Shown: piece by piece, positions 32,078 to 40,814 of the stretch
Position numbering within the stretch: the first letter of the stretch is position 1
Layout of the letters: each line of letters begins with the position of its first letter
The notes under the pieces: model-generated
Told to the model about the DNA's origin: nothing
The model's database searches: none
Seen by the model: only the letters and a program-made list of their open reading frames with translations
Made by a program: the position numbers and the translations under genes
Assembly: GCF_001723285.1 (NCBI RefSeq)
Contig: NZ_LPWG01000011.1
Coordinates: 124,001 to 188,000, forward strand
From: Methyloceanibacter methanicus
GTDB lineage: Bacteria; Pseudomonadota; Alphaproteobacteria; Rhizobiales; Methyloligellaceae
Reading direction: 5' to 3'
Length of the DNA stretch: 64,000 nucleotides

Positions 32078-34501
32078 GTGACGACGCCTGCGGATACGGA
32101 GCCAAAAAGTTGGCCATCGCGCCTGCGCCGCCTGGGCGGCGGTTCAGGCATCGTCGCGGCAGCGCTGGTCCTGCTCTGCGCGGCCACCCTCTTCGCGCAC
32201 ACCGGCTCCACAGAAGAAACCGCGCAAGCTCATGCAAAGAGCACCGTTCCAAGCTACGTGGACGACATCCAACCGCTCTTGAACAAGCGGTGCATAGCCT
32301 GCCATGGCTGCCTCGGCTCCCCGTGCAACCTGAAGCTCACTTCGTTCCGCGGTCTCGAGCGCGGCGGCTTCGGCCAGAACCCCTATTCGAGCCATCTGGG
32401 AGACTATTCGCGCACCGGCATGAACGTGGTGCAGACGACGGCCGAGTGGCGCAAGCGTGGATTCTATCCGGTGCTAGCGCGCGACGGATCGGAGAGCGAA
32501 AATCTCTCCCGGTCGATGCTGTTTCAGATGGTCGAGGCGGGCGCGAAACACAATGCGCCGGGGTTCTCCCGCAAGGTTCTGATGCCGCTCTATGCCAAGC
32601 GCTACGACCATCAGTGCCCGGCGACATCGCAAGCGCTCGCGGCAAGAATTGAAAAGAACCCGGCGATCGGAATGCCGTTCGGCCTACCGGCCCTCGAGGA
32701 AACCGAGCTCGCCACGCTGCGCGCCTGGATCGCCGGCAATGCGCCGGGGCCCACGGACGCCGAGCGTCGCAAGGCGGACATGGTGGCCGACCCGAAGGCG
32801 GTGCGCGCCTGGGAGGATTTCTTCAACGCGGACGACGATCGCTCTCGGCTCGTCTCCCGCTACATCTTCGATCATATGTTCCTGGCCATGATCGTGCTGG
32901 AAGAGAGCCCCGGCGACTATTTCAAGCTTGTGCGCTCCAAGTCGGCCCCGGGCGACGCGAGCGAGAACCCGCCGGCGCCTGTCGAGATTATCGACACGCC
33001 GTTCCCCTACACCAATCCCTATAAATATGCCGGGGTCGATCGCTTCTATTACCGCCTGAAGAAGGTCACCGCGCCGCGCATCCAGAAGAATCATTTCGTC
33101 TGGGAGCTGAACAACACGGATATCGATCGCTTGCAGAAGCTGTTCTTCCATCGCGCATGGGACAAGAAAGCCAAGCTCGACGATCCACGCGAGGCGCCTT
33201 GGGACCTCGGCAATCCTTTCCGCGTCTATCACGACATCCCGGTCGAGGCGCGCTATCGCTTCCTCTTGGAGAATTCGGAGCTGATCGTGTCGGGGATCAC
33301 CTATGGCCCGGTCTGCCTCGGTCAGACCGCAACCTACGCGGTGAAGGATCAGTTCTGGGTCTATTTCGTCGACCCGAAATACGACGTGTCCGTAAAAGAT
33401 CCAAAGCTCGGGCTCGAGACCTGGGAAAACTTCATGGACCGGTCGCTCATCGGCAACGATGAGTACGAATCCGCCTACGGTGCCGCGCTCGAGAGGCTTC
33501 AGCCCGACGGATATACGATCGACGCGATCTGGAACGGGGACAAAGAGAACCCCAATGCCTGGCTGACCGTGCTGCGCCACGAATCGAACGTCTCGGTCAT
33601 GAAGGGACGGCAAGGCGGCATCCCCCGCACGCTTTGGCTCATGGACTATAGCGGGTTCGAACGCATCTACTACGATACCGTTGCCAATTTCGAATATTGG
33701 TCCGGCGACCTTCCCAAGCTCGAGACGTTGATCTTCTTCAACTACCTGCGCCAGGAGTTCGAGGACAATTTCCTTCTCCTCCTGCCCGAGGCCCAACGCC
33801 AAAAATACCGGGACGACTGGACCCGGGGTCTGGGGCAGGTTGCGCTCGCGCTGGAGCCCTTCGCCGGGGAAGAACAGCCGACACAGATCAAGACATCGAA
33901 GCGCGACCCCTTGCTCAGCCTCATTGACGATATTCAAGAGCATATGGGGGAGAAGGTCAGCGGACCGCCGGACCTATTGAATCCGCACAAGAAGCCGAAA
34001 GTCTCCCTCGACGCACCCATCAAGAGCTACGACGACTGGGTTGCCGCCGCCTCGCTTCTCACCCAAACGCAGGCCTACAAGTTTCCGCGCTTCCTGCCGA
34101 GCGTCATTCTCTTGCGGCTCAACGATCCAGAAGGCCACGCGCGCGTCTACTCGCTGATCGCCAATCGCGTTTACGAGACCCAGGATACAATCCTGTTCCA
34201 GGACGGAGAGGAACTGCCGCACCTGTATACGATGAGCATCTATCCGACCCTGATCGGCGGCTTCCCCAATTACTTTTTGGAGATGACGCTCGAACAGTCC
34301 GGGGACTTCTTGCGCGGCTTGCGCGACGTTCAGAGTCTGGAAGACTGGAACCGGCTGCGAGACCGCTACGGCATTCTGCGCAACAGCCCGAGGTTCTGGG
34401 AGACCTATGACTGGTTCACCCATTGGAACGAGAAGCACCGCGGAATCTATGCGGGCTATTTGGACCTGTCCTATTACGACCTTTTCGACTCGGTCTATTA
34501 G
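32078..34501 (+). CDS. cti: Fatty-acid cis/trans isomerase (Cti)
   Basis: Cti is a periplasmic haem protein that converts cis-unsaturated membrane fatty acids to trans, rapidly stiffening the membrane under solvent or heat stress. 807 residues with an N-terminal membrane/signal segment (I-V-A-A-A-L-V-L-L-C-A-A-T-L-F-A). The cytochrome-c type haem motif C-I-A-C-H is near residue 72. Later family blocks include N-P-Y-K-Y-A-G-V-D-R-F-Y-Y near 315 and the long C-terminal part ending Y-D-L-F-D-S-V-Y. The GTG at 32078, with ACGGAG upstream, is chosen; the open frame extends much farther 5' inside the GH15 gene but is not coding there. Cti is best known from Pseudomonas and Vibrio. The gene ends at a strong hairpin. 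Confidence 0.9.
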   Translation: MTTPADTEPKSWPSRLRRLGGGSGIVAAALVLLCAATLFAHTGSTEETAQAHAKSTVPSYVDDIQPLLNKRCIACHGCLGSPCNLKLTSFRGLERGGFGQNPYSSHLGDYSRTGMNVVQTTAEWRKRGFYPVLARDGSESENLSRSMLFQMVEAGAKHNAPGFSRKVLMPLYAKRYDHQCPATSQALAARIEKNPAIGMPFGLPALEETELATLRAWIAGNAPGPTDAERRKADMVADPKAVRAWEDFFNADDDRSRLVSRYIFDHMFLAMIVLEESPGDYFKLVRSKSAPGDASENPPAPVEIIDTPFPYTNPYKYAGVDRFYYRLKKVTAPRIQKNHFVWELNNTDIDRLQKLFFHRAWDKKAKLDDPREAPWDLGNPFRVYHDIPVEARYRFLLENSELIVSGITYGPVCLGQTATYAVKDQFWVYFVDPKYDVSVKDPKLGLETWENFMDRSLIGNDEYESAYGAALERLQPDGYTIDAIWNGDKENPNAWLTVLRHESNVSVMKGRQGGIPRTLWLMDYSGFERIYYDTVANFEYWSGDLPKLETLIFFNYLRQEFEDNFLLLLPEAQRQKYRDDWTRGLGQVALALEPFAGEEQPTQIKTSKRDPLLSLIDDIQEHMGEKVSGPPDLLNPHKKPKVSLDAPIKSYDDWVAAASLLTQTQAYKFPRFLPSVILLRLNDPEGHARVYSLIANRVYETQDTILFQDGEELPHLYTMSIYPTLIGGFPNYFLEMTLEQSGDFLRGLRDVQSLEDWNRLRDRYGILRNSPRFWETYDWFTHWNEKHRGIYAGYLDLSYYDLFDSVY

Positions 34502-34552
34502 ACGGGTGACGCCCTGCGGTGTTGCCTTGATTGGGACAGCCACCGGACAACG

Positions 34553-34600
34553 AAAAAAGGAGGGTGATCGCCCGGGGGGAATAAGCGATCACCCTCTTTG
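34553..34600. terminator. Bidirectional terminator between cti and a small secreted peptide gene
   Basis: A perfect 10-bp inverted repeat AGGGTGATCG/CGATCACCCT (34561-34570 and 34586-34595). Leftward it is followed by six T (the A-run at 34553-34558); rightward by CTTT. It serves both convergent genes. Confidence 0.88.
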
Positions 34601-34606
34601 CACTGC

Positions 34607-34711
34607 CTATCGGTCCATCGTGGTCAGATAGGGATTCGGGAAGCCTTCAGCCGCCACGGGGGCAACACCGGCAGTGACCAAAGCCAGGGAAATTAGGATC
34701 GTCTTCAGCAT
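34607..34711 (-). CDS. 34-residue secreted peptide
   Basis: M-L-K-T-I-L-I-S-L-A-L-V-T-A-G-V-A-P-V-A-A is a textbook signal peptide, leaving a mature tail of only about 13 residues (E-G-F-P-N-P-Y-L-T-T-M-D-R). AAGGAG lies seven bases before the ATG, and a strong terminator follows the stop, so it looks like a real expressed gene. A perfect TetR-type palindrome sits 100 bases upstream of the start. No family is recognised. It could be a short secreted peptide or merely a precursor fragment. The length is too short for homology judgement. Confidence 0.6.
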   Translation of the reverse strand: MLKTILISLALVTAGVAPVAAEGFPNPYLTTMDR

Positions 34712-34810
34712 TGTCGTACTCCTTCGTGTGAGTTCGTGTTTCCGTACGACCAGTGATATTGGGTTTGGGACCGCTCGTTCAATTAACAAACGCTCACATG
34801 CGCGTGTTTT

Positions 34811-34826
34811 TAGACCGTTCGGTCTA
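34811..34826. promoter_or_regulatory. TetR-type operator, perfect 16-bp palindrome
   Basis: TAGACCG-TT-CGGTCTA, of the form known for NemR/AcrR-like TetR regulators. It lies in the upstream region of the leftward 34-residue peptide gene, and the tetR gene itself lies 50 bases to its right. Confidence 0.75.
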
Positions 34827-34877
34827 TAACTAAAGCGTGATGACGTCGTGAGCCGCCGAGCCGCGTGTCCTGCGCCG

Positions 34878-35446
34878 CTAGACGCCGTCCAAAACCTTGT
34901 CGATGATGTCCTGAAGCGTTTTGGCCGGGTATCCGGCGCGCGCCAGCACCCGCAGTCCCATATAGGCGTTCAGGAGCGAGGCCGCCGTGGCGTTGCGGCG
35001 CTTCCCGGACCAGCGCTGGCCGTGCCGGCTCTGTTTGAGGGCCGTGGCGATCGCCTCCTGCAGACGATGCAGCATGGCGCCCACTTTGGCCTCGACCTCC
35101 GCATCGAAGCTCGCACGGTCGATGGCCGCGTTACACATGAAGCAGCCGCGGCGCATCTTGTCGGATTTCACGGCCTCCAGCATGGTCCGAATTTTCGCCA
35201 TACCGTCGCCGCGCCGGGATCGCTCAGGAAGGCCGTGCCCGTCTCGACTTCCGTCCGGTCGTAGCGGTCGAGCGCGGCCAGATAGATGCTGTGCTTGTCC
35301 TCGAAGGCCTTGTAGAGGCTGCCGCGCGCGATCTGCATCGCCTGAAGCAAATCCTGCAGCGAAGCGCCTTCATAGCCCTTCTGCCAGAACACCCCCATGG
35401 CGCGGTCGAGCGCCTTATCGATATCGAACTCTCTTGGGCGGCCCAT
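34878..35446 (-). pseudogene. TetR/AcrR-family regulator, one frameshift
   Basis: The N-terminal HTH domain is intact in one frame: M-G-R-P-R-E-F-D-I-D-K-A-L-D-R-A-M-G-V-F-W-Q-K-G-Y, then L-L-Q-A-M-Q-I-A-R-G-S-L-Y-K-A-F as recognition helix. The ligand-binding domain continues in the next frame (G-M-A-K-I-R-T-M-L-E-A-V onward, with the C-F-M-C-N block typical of this TetR subfamily). One base is missing at about 35205-35213 in a G/C-rich run; repair gives 189 residues, normal for TetR. Upstream, at 35479-35492, sits a palindrome matching the one at 34811, suggesting autoregulation and control of the small peptide gene. The two Cys in C-F-M-C could be thiol-sensing. Confidence 0.82.
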
Positions 35447-35478
35447 CGCATCCCCTCGGGCCGCATAGTGCGAATACG

Positions 35479-35492
35479 TGACCGAGCGGTCA
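35479..35492. promoter_or_regulatory. Second TetR-type operator, upstream of tetR
   Basis: TGACCG-AG-CGGTCA: the same GACCG-N2-CGGTC core as the site at 34811. It is 33 bases upstream of the tetR ATG and lies in the region shared with the divergent glucoamylase gene, so it could affect both. Confidence 0.72.
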
Positions 35493-35717
35493 ATATTGCG
35501 CCGCAGCAGGCTGCGCCACCCTGCGGGCCGACCCCGCCGGCGGCTCGTCGGCGCGAACGTCACGCCGTCCCGGGTCGTCCGCGCACCCATCGTCGAAGTG
35601 TCATCTTATCGAAGGACTTCGTTGCCAGTATTGCGGTCTTCGATCACGATGCGTGTTTGACATCCGCGTCAGCGACCTCCGGCCACCCGCGTATTCCCGA
35701 ACGAACGGTAGACCCAA

Positions 35718-38064
35718 ATGAAAGCACCCAACGGCCCCTGCACGCCGACCTGGGCTCCGGCCCGCAAGGACATCGTCGGCCGAAGCCTCGGCTCGTCCCG
35801 GCTCTGGTACACGCTCGCCCAAGGCATCGTGACCGAGCTGTACTACCCGCGCGTCGACATCCCGCAGATCAAGATCTCGGCTTCATCGTCGCCGACGACA
35901 AGGACTTTTGGGTCGAGCTCCGGCGCAACGGGGACTACACGGTGACCCTGGCCGCACCCGGCGTCCCCTCGGCGACCGTGGTGCACCGGCATCCCCGCTT
36001 CACGTTCACCGCGGAAGTATCGCCGTCCCAGCGGCGCGACGTCCTGCTGATCCGCTACAAGCTGGAGGGCGACGCGAGCCTGAAGCCCTATGTGCTGCTG
36101 GCTGCGCGGCTCGGCGACGATGCCCAGAACAATATGGGCTATGTGGCCACCCATGACGGGCGCAACGTCCTTTGGGCCGAGCAAGGACCCTTCGCCCTCG
36201 CCCTCACCGCCACGGGCCCGAACGGGTCGGACGCTCTTGGCCGCCGCTCGGCCGGATGCCTCGGCGTGAGCGACGGCTGGCAGGACTTCGACCGCAATGG
36301 CCGCATGACCTGGACCTTCGACGAAGCCGGTCCCGGCGCGGTGACGCTGATGGGCGAACTCGCGCCGGCAGGCCTGCTCTCGCTTGGCTTCGCCGCCAGC
36401 AAGGAGGCCGCAGCCACGCTCTCCGCCTCGGCTCTCATGGACAATTTCGAGGAAGAAGTAGAGGAGAACGTCCAAGCCTGGCAGGACTGGCTGCGCGAAC
36501 GGCGGCCGGCCACCTTCGGCGGCGGCATCGACGACCGGCTCGCGCTCAGTGCCACGGTCATCAAGGTCCACCAGGACCAGACCTTTCGCGGCGCCGCTAT
36601 TGCCAGCCTCTCGGTGCCATGGGGCGACACCAGCACCAGCCGCGGCGGCTATCACCTGGTCTGGCCGCGCGATCTCGTGGAGACGGCCGGCGCGCTTGTC
36701 GCCATGGGCTCCTTCCGGGATGCGCGGGAAGTGCTGCGCTATCTGATGGCCACGCAACATCAGGACGGTCACTGGTTCCAGAACCAATGGCTCGGCGGCC
36801 GTCCCTTCTGGCAAGGCGTCCAGCTCGACGAGGCCGCCTTCCCGATCCTGCTGGCGGCCGCTCTGGAAAGTCACGGCGCGCTCGACGACATCCCCGTCAA
36901 GAGCATGATTGCGCGTGCGGCAGGCTTCATCTGCCGCATGGGTCCGACCACCGACCAGGACCGCTGGGAGGAGGACTCCGGGCTGAACATGTTCACCATC
37001 GCCGTGGCCATTTCGGCCCTGGTCGAAGCGGCCGGACATCTCGACGGGGCGGCGAAGGCCCATGTCTTGCGCGTGGCGGACCACTGGAATGCGAAGCTCG
37101 AGGACTGGGCCTTCGTGCGCGGGACGCCGCTCGCCGACCAGCTCGGCGTGAAGGGCTATTTCATCCGCACGGTGCCGCTCGACGTCCTCGGCACGGCCAA
37201 TGCCGGCGCGGCGCCCGTGGTCATCAAGAATCTCTCCCAAGACCCCAACCTGCCGGCCAGCGGTCAGGTCTCCACCGATTGCCTGCAACTCGTCCGCTAC
37301 GGGCTGCGCGCCGCCGACAATCCCTTCATCACCGATACGATCGCGGTCATGGATCATCTGTTGAAGACCGATACGCCCGCGGGGCCGGTCTGGCACCGTT
37401 ACAACGACGACGGCTATGGCGAACACGCCGACGGATCCGGTTTCGATGGCGCCGGGCATGGGCGAGGCTGGCCGCTCCTGACCGGCGAACGCGGCCATTA
37501 CGCGCTCTGTGCCGGTGAAGACGTCATGCCCTATATCGAGGCGATGATGGCCATGTCGAACGAAGTCGGCCTCATGCCGGAGCAGGTCTGGGACTCCGAC
37601 CCGATTCCGGCGCACGGCCTCTATCCCGGCAAACCGAGCGGTTCGGCCATGCCGCTGGTCTGGACCCATGCCGAATTCGCCAAGTTGTGCCACAGCCTGG
37701 CGGCGGGACGCCCGGTCGACCGGCCCCAAGCCGCCTGGGCCCGTTACCACGCGTCCGGCCGAAGCTCGATTACGAGATCTGGGGGCCGCGCTACCGCCCA
37801 AACCGGATCTCAGCCAACCGGGCGTTGTATGTCGCGGTCACGGCGCCCGCACTCATCCATTTCGGCATCAACGGCTGGCGCAACATTCGCGACATCGATA
37901 CCGAGGACACCCTTCTCGGAGTCCACGTCGCCAAGCTGCCGACAGACACGCTAAGCCCAGGCGACACGATCGAATTCACCTTCTACTGGCCAGAGAGCGG
38001 GACCTGGGAAGGCCGGAACTTCGAAGTCGCCGTCGAAGGCGAACCGGCCACGGTCCCCGCTTAG
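35718..38064 (+). pseudogene. Glucan 1,4-alpha-glucosidase (GH15 glucoamylase), two frameshifts
   Basis: It would release glucose from alpha-1,4-glucans such as glycogen. The first 52 residues (A-P-A-R-K-D-I-V-G, then L-A-Q-G-I-V-T-E-L-Y-Y-P) are in one frame, the main body (D-L-G-F-I-V-A-D-D-K-D-F-W-V to about 37755) in a second, and the C-terminal domain (P-K-L-D-Y-E-I-W onward) in a third. Each step is one lost base, at about 35871-35874 and 37757-37762. Repair gives 782 residues, as expected for bacterial glucoamylases. G-Y-H-L-V-W-P-R-D-L-V-E and W-E-E-D-S-G-L-N carry active-site residues. No signal peptide, so probably cytoplasmic. Confidence 0.85.
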
Positions 38065-38257
38065 CTGCCCATGCATGAATCGCCGGAGAGGTGTGTCTGT
38101 CGTGCCGCCACGCAGGCCAAGCAGCCGACAACAGACGAGGCCATCATCCGCCGAGGCGGGACGTAAAGTGTTGCGCGTTTACACTTCCGTGGTGATTCGT
38201 CATGGACTCTCGTGAACTTACACTTGTGCAGCACGCTCAGACGGGCCAGAAAGTCCT

Positions 38258-39613
38258 ATGATCTACTTGAAGAAAGTCTGGTTGATCGCAGCCTTAGCGC
38301 TCCTGCCGCTCACGGCCGCTTACGCGATCGACCGGCTTGTCCTCGCGCCGACATGCCCCGATTGCCATGCCGAGATGACTCAGGCCCTCCCCCTGTTCGA
38401 CGGGACCGAGGACGGCTTGGTGCGAATCCGGGCCAATGACATGACATTCCGGGCCCGGATTGCCGGCAGCGCAAATCGAGACGGCGAAGGCGTCATCCTG
38501 CTGCACGGTTTCCCGGAAACCTCGATCATGTGGGAACCCTTGCTCGCCGCGCTGCGCAAAGCAGGCTATCGGGCCATCGCATTCGACCAGCGGGGCTACA
38601 GCCCGGGGGCGAGGCCCCAGTTCGAGAACGAGTACACCAAGGGCAAACTCGCCAACGATGTGCTCGCGATCGCCGACGCCGCCGGGTTCGAGAAGTTCCA
38701 CGTCGTCGGCCACGATTTCGGCGGGGCAATCGCCTGGACACTCGCCGACCGGTATCCAGAGCGGATTCTCAGCCTCTCCTCGCTGTCGATGCCGCACCCG
38801 CTGGCACTCTCCGAGGCTTTGTCGACCCCGAGCCCGCAATGGCCGGCCAGCAGCTATGTCTTGTTCTATCGCCTGCCGGTGATTCCCGAACTGGTGATGG
38901 GATTCGATCGTGCGGCGCTGCTGGGCCACTGGAAGTGGTCGCGCCATCCCAAGGAACAGGTGGCCGAATACCGCCGCGTGTTCAGCGAACCCGGCGCTTT
39001 GCACGCCGCCCTGGATTGGTACCGGGCCTTCGAGTTCCGGTCTCTGGATCCCGCCGGCAAGGTCAGACCGCCGACCTTGTTCCTCTGGGGCCAGGAAGAC
39101 CAAGCCTTCAGCCGCGCCTCCGCGATCGCAACGGGCAATTTCATGGACGGCCCCTACCGCATGCGCACGGTCACCGCTGGCCATAATCTAATGCTCGATG
39201 CGCCGCAGACCGTCATTGCAGAGGTGATCGGCCATCTCGATACGGCGGCCAGGATTCGCAAGCAGTGGATCGCGGAATTGGGTACACACACGGGCGGCGT
39301 GAACTCGGCCTGCAGCAAGCTGCCCCCACACTGCTTGCGCATTCAGCTCTCGCCGAAGGGGAAGACATTCCGCATTCGCAACAAGTGCGACGAAACCTAT
39401 CGCGGCGTCGTCCGTGTCACCTGTTCCGGGTGGGCGCCGGATGCCGCCGTCGAGTACCGCTTCAATCTTGGCGCCAAGTCCGAACTCGCCCAGGAGGGCA
39501 TTGGCGCCAATGCCGGCCAGTCGAACGGCACATGCTATTTCCGCCCGCGGCTCTGTGCCAAGGTCACGACACCCGTACGGCCGAGCGCCGCGTCGTTCAG
39601 CCCGTTCCTATAG
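38258..39613 (+). CDS. Exported alpha/beta hydrolase with a six-cysteine C-terminal extension
   Basis: 451 residues. An N-terminal hydrophobic signal/anchor (V-W-L-I-A-A-L-A-L-L-P-L) is followed by an epoxide-hydrolase/haloalkane-dehalogenase-like fold: H-G-F-P-E-T near residue 89, nucleophile Asp153 in V-G-H-D-F-G-G-A, acid in W-G-Q-E-D-Q-A near 277 and His in A-G-H-N-L near 309. A D-x-x-R-G segment (F-D-Q-R-G-Y) is also present. After about residue 345 comes an extra roughly 105-residue domain with six Cys, which looks disulfide-bonded and therefore periplasmic. I do not recognise this domain. The stop overlaps the convergent DUF202 stop by six bases. Confidence 0.8.
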   Translation: MIYLKKVWLIAALALLPLTAAYAIDRLVLAPTCPDCHAEMTQALPLFDGTEDGLVRIRANDMTFRARIAGSANRDGEGVILLHGFPETSIMWEPLLAALRKAGYRAIAFDQRGYSPGARPQFENEYTKGKLANDVLAIADAAGFEKFHVVGHDFGGAIAWTLADRYPERILSLSSLSMPHPLALSEALSTPSPQWPASSYVLFYRLPVIPELVMGFDRAALLGHWKWSRHPKEQVAEYRRVFSEPGALHAALDWYRAFEFRSLDPAGKVRPPTLFLWGQEDQAFSRASAIATGNFMDGPYRMRTVTAGHNLMLDAPQTVIAEVIGHLDTAARIRKQWIAELGTHTGGVNSACSKLPPHCLRIQLSPKGKTFRIRNKCDETYRGVVRVTCSGWAPDAAVEYRFNLGAKSELAQEGIGANAGQSNGTCYFRPRLCAKVTTPVRPSAASFSPFL

Positions 39614-39997
39614 GGCGCTGACCACCAGCGGAATGCTGGCGACGACAATGAGCCCGGCGAGAATCACCGCCAGGATGAATTCCATCATGTACCCGGGCGT
39701 GTGAACCTCCTCGTCCAGGATCAGCGCGCGGGTCCGCACGAAGCGGACCGTCGCGGCGACGATGAAGATGATCCCCACCAGGATGAACCACAGGCCCGTG
39801 CCATGGCCAAGCTGGCTCGACATGCTCTCGAGCTGCGCGCGGTGCTCCGGCTTGATCGACACCGCATCGGACATGGTGACCACGAAGAGATCGAAGCGGT
39901 CGATCAGAAATCCGAACGCGATGACGGCGACGCCCGTTCGCAACCAAGCCAGAAAGGTCCGCTCATTGGCCGCATGGTCCGTATAGGATTTGATCAT
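39608..39997 (-). CDS. DUF202/YidH-family inner-membrane protein
   Basis: 129 residues with the DUF202 N-terminal block N-E-R-T-F-L-A-W-L-R-T-G-V-A-V-I-A-F-G and three membrane segments (about residues 20-40, 68-88, 105-127). The function of the family is not established. The start overlaps the MarR stop by four bases, so the pair is one transcript and the MarR protein probably controls it. Confidence 0.9.
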   Translation of the reverse strand: MIKSYTDHAANERTFLAWLRTGVAVIAFGFLIDRFDLFVVTMSDAVSIKPEHRAQLESMSSQLGHGTGLWFILVGIIFIVAATVRFVRTRALILDEEVHTPGYMMEFILAVILAGLIVVASIPLVVSAL

Positions 39998-40488
39998 GAT
40001 GCCCCCTCCTGGCCGCTCGTCGGATCCCTATGAGCCCGGATCATGCCGCGCCGGGCGGGCGCTTGCCGGGGCTTGGCGAGTTCCGCCTGCAAAGCCACGA
40101 GCCTCTCCAATGACAGCCCCTTCATCGGAATGGCGTCGAGCCCGTCGGCAACGACACGCTCCGCGTCGCTCAACAGCTCCGCACCGGCAGGCGTCAACGT
40201 CGCCAGGCTGCACCGGGCGTCCCGCTCGTGTTTCTCCGTGGCAACAACGCCGATCTTCTCCAAGGGCCTCAGGGCGCGCGTGACGGCCGATGCGGTCAGC
40301 CCCACGGCCTCGGCCAGGTCGACACGCATCACACCCCGCGTCCCGGCGCCGGCGAGCGCCTTGAGAAGCCTGTACTCGCTGAAGGAAATCCCGCGCGTCA
40401 TCGAAAGCGCATTGTCCAGACGCCGCTCGATCCTGGCGGCGACATCAAGCAAAACCAGCACGGCATCTTCTCTCGTCGTTTCGTTCAT
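39994..40488 (-). CDS. MarR-family transcriptional regulator
   Basis: 164 residues with a winged helix-turn-helix: the helix S-F-S-E-Y-R-L-L-K-A-L, then V-D-L-A-E-A-V-G-L-T-A-S-A-V-T-R-A-L as recognition helix, and a wing D-A-R-C-S-L-A-T-L-T-P-A-G. The ATG at 40488 is preferred over the GTG at 40494. A palindrome 22 bases upstream fits autoregulation. Target genes are at least itself and the DUF202 gene. Confidence 0.9.
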   Translation of the reverse strand: MNETTREDAVLVLLDVAARIERRLDNALSMTRGISFSEYRLLKALAGAGTRGVMRVDLAEAVGLTASAVTRALRPLEKIGVVATEKHERDARCSLATLTPAGAELLSDAERVVADGLDAIPMKGLSLERLVALQAELAKPRQAPARRGMIRAHRDPTSGQEGAS

Positions 40489-40494
40489 GCCCAC

Positions 40495-40814
40495 ATACTA
40501 CCGTATGAATACTTGAGCAGTCAAGTACTTTTACGGCTTTTGCCAACACTCCGGGCTTGGCGATTTGCGCCGGAAACGGGCGCGCCCATCGCAACACACA
40601 CAGAGCTTCGTCGTCCTGATGGCGGGCGTGCTTGTTCCGATCGGCAAACGCTATTTTCCCGGCAACCCGGCCGGCAAGGCGACGACCAAACCGACCTAAC
40701 CAACAGGATTGTGCCGGACGGCCGAGGCTTTCGGGGCTGCCAAAGCGGTGCGGTCCCCCATCGGCTCTTGTGCTAAGGAAACGGCAGCGCAACTGACTGG
40801 CGGGCCGCACGCTT
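40495..40814. other. Intergenic region between marR and the kinase gene (320 bp)
   Basis: It contains the MarR-type palindrome listed next. The remainder shows no coding ORF of note (a 26-codon ATG ORF at 40619 lacks a ribosome site), no RNA gene and no repeat. Confidence 0.6.
40510..40527. promoter_or_regulatory. MarR-type operator palindrome
   Basis: TACTTGA-GCAG-TCAAGTA, perfect 7-bp arms, 22 bases before the marR ATG and AT-rich as usual for MarR sites. It probably overlaps the marR-DUF202 promoter. Confidence 0.75.

Noticed and set aside
31502-34501. 999-codon reading frame as one protein
   Set aside because: The first 190 codons overlap the GH15 gene out of frame; the Cti signal segment and GTG start at 32078 with a ribosome site fit the family.
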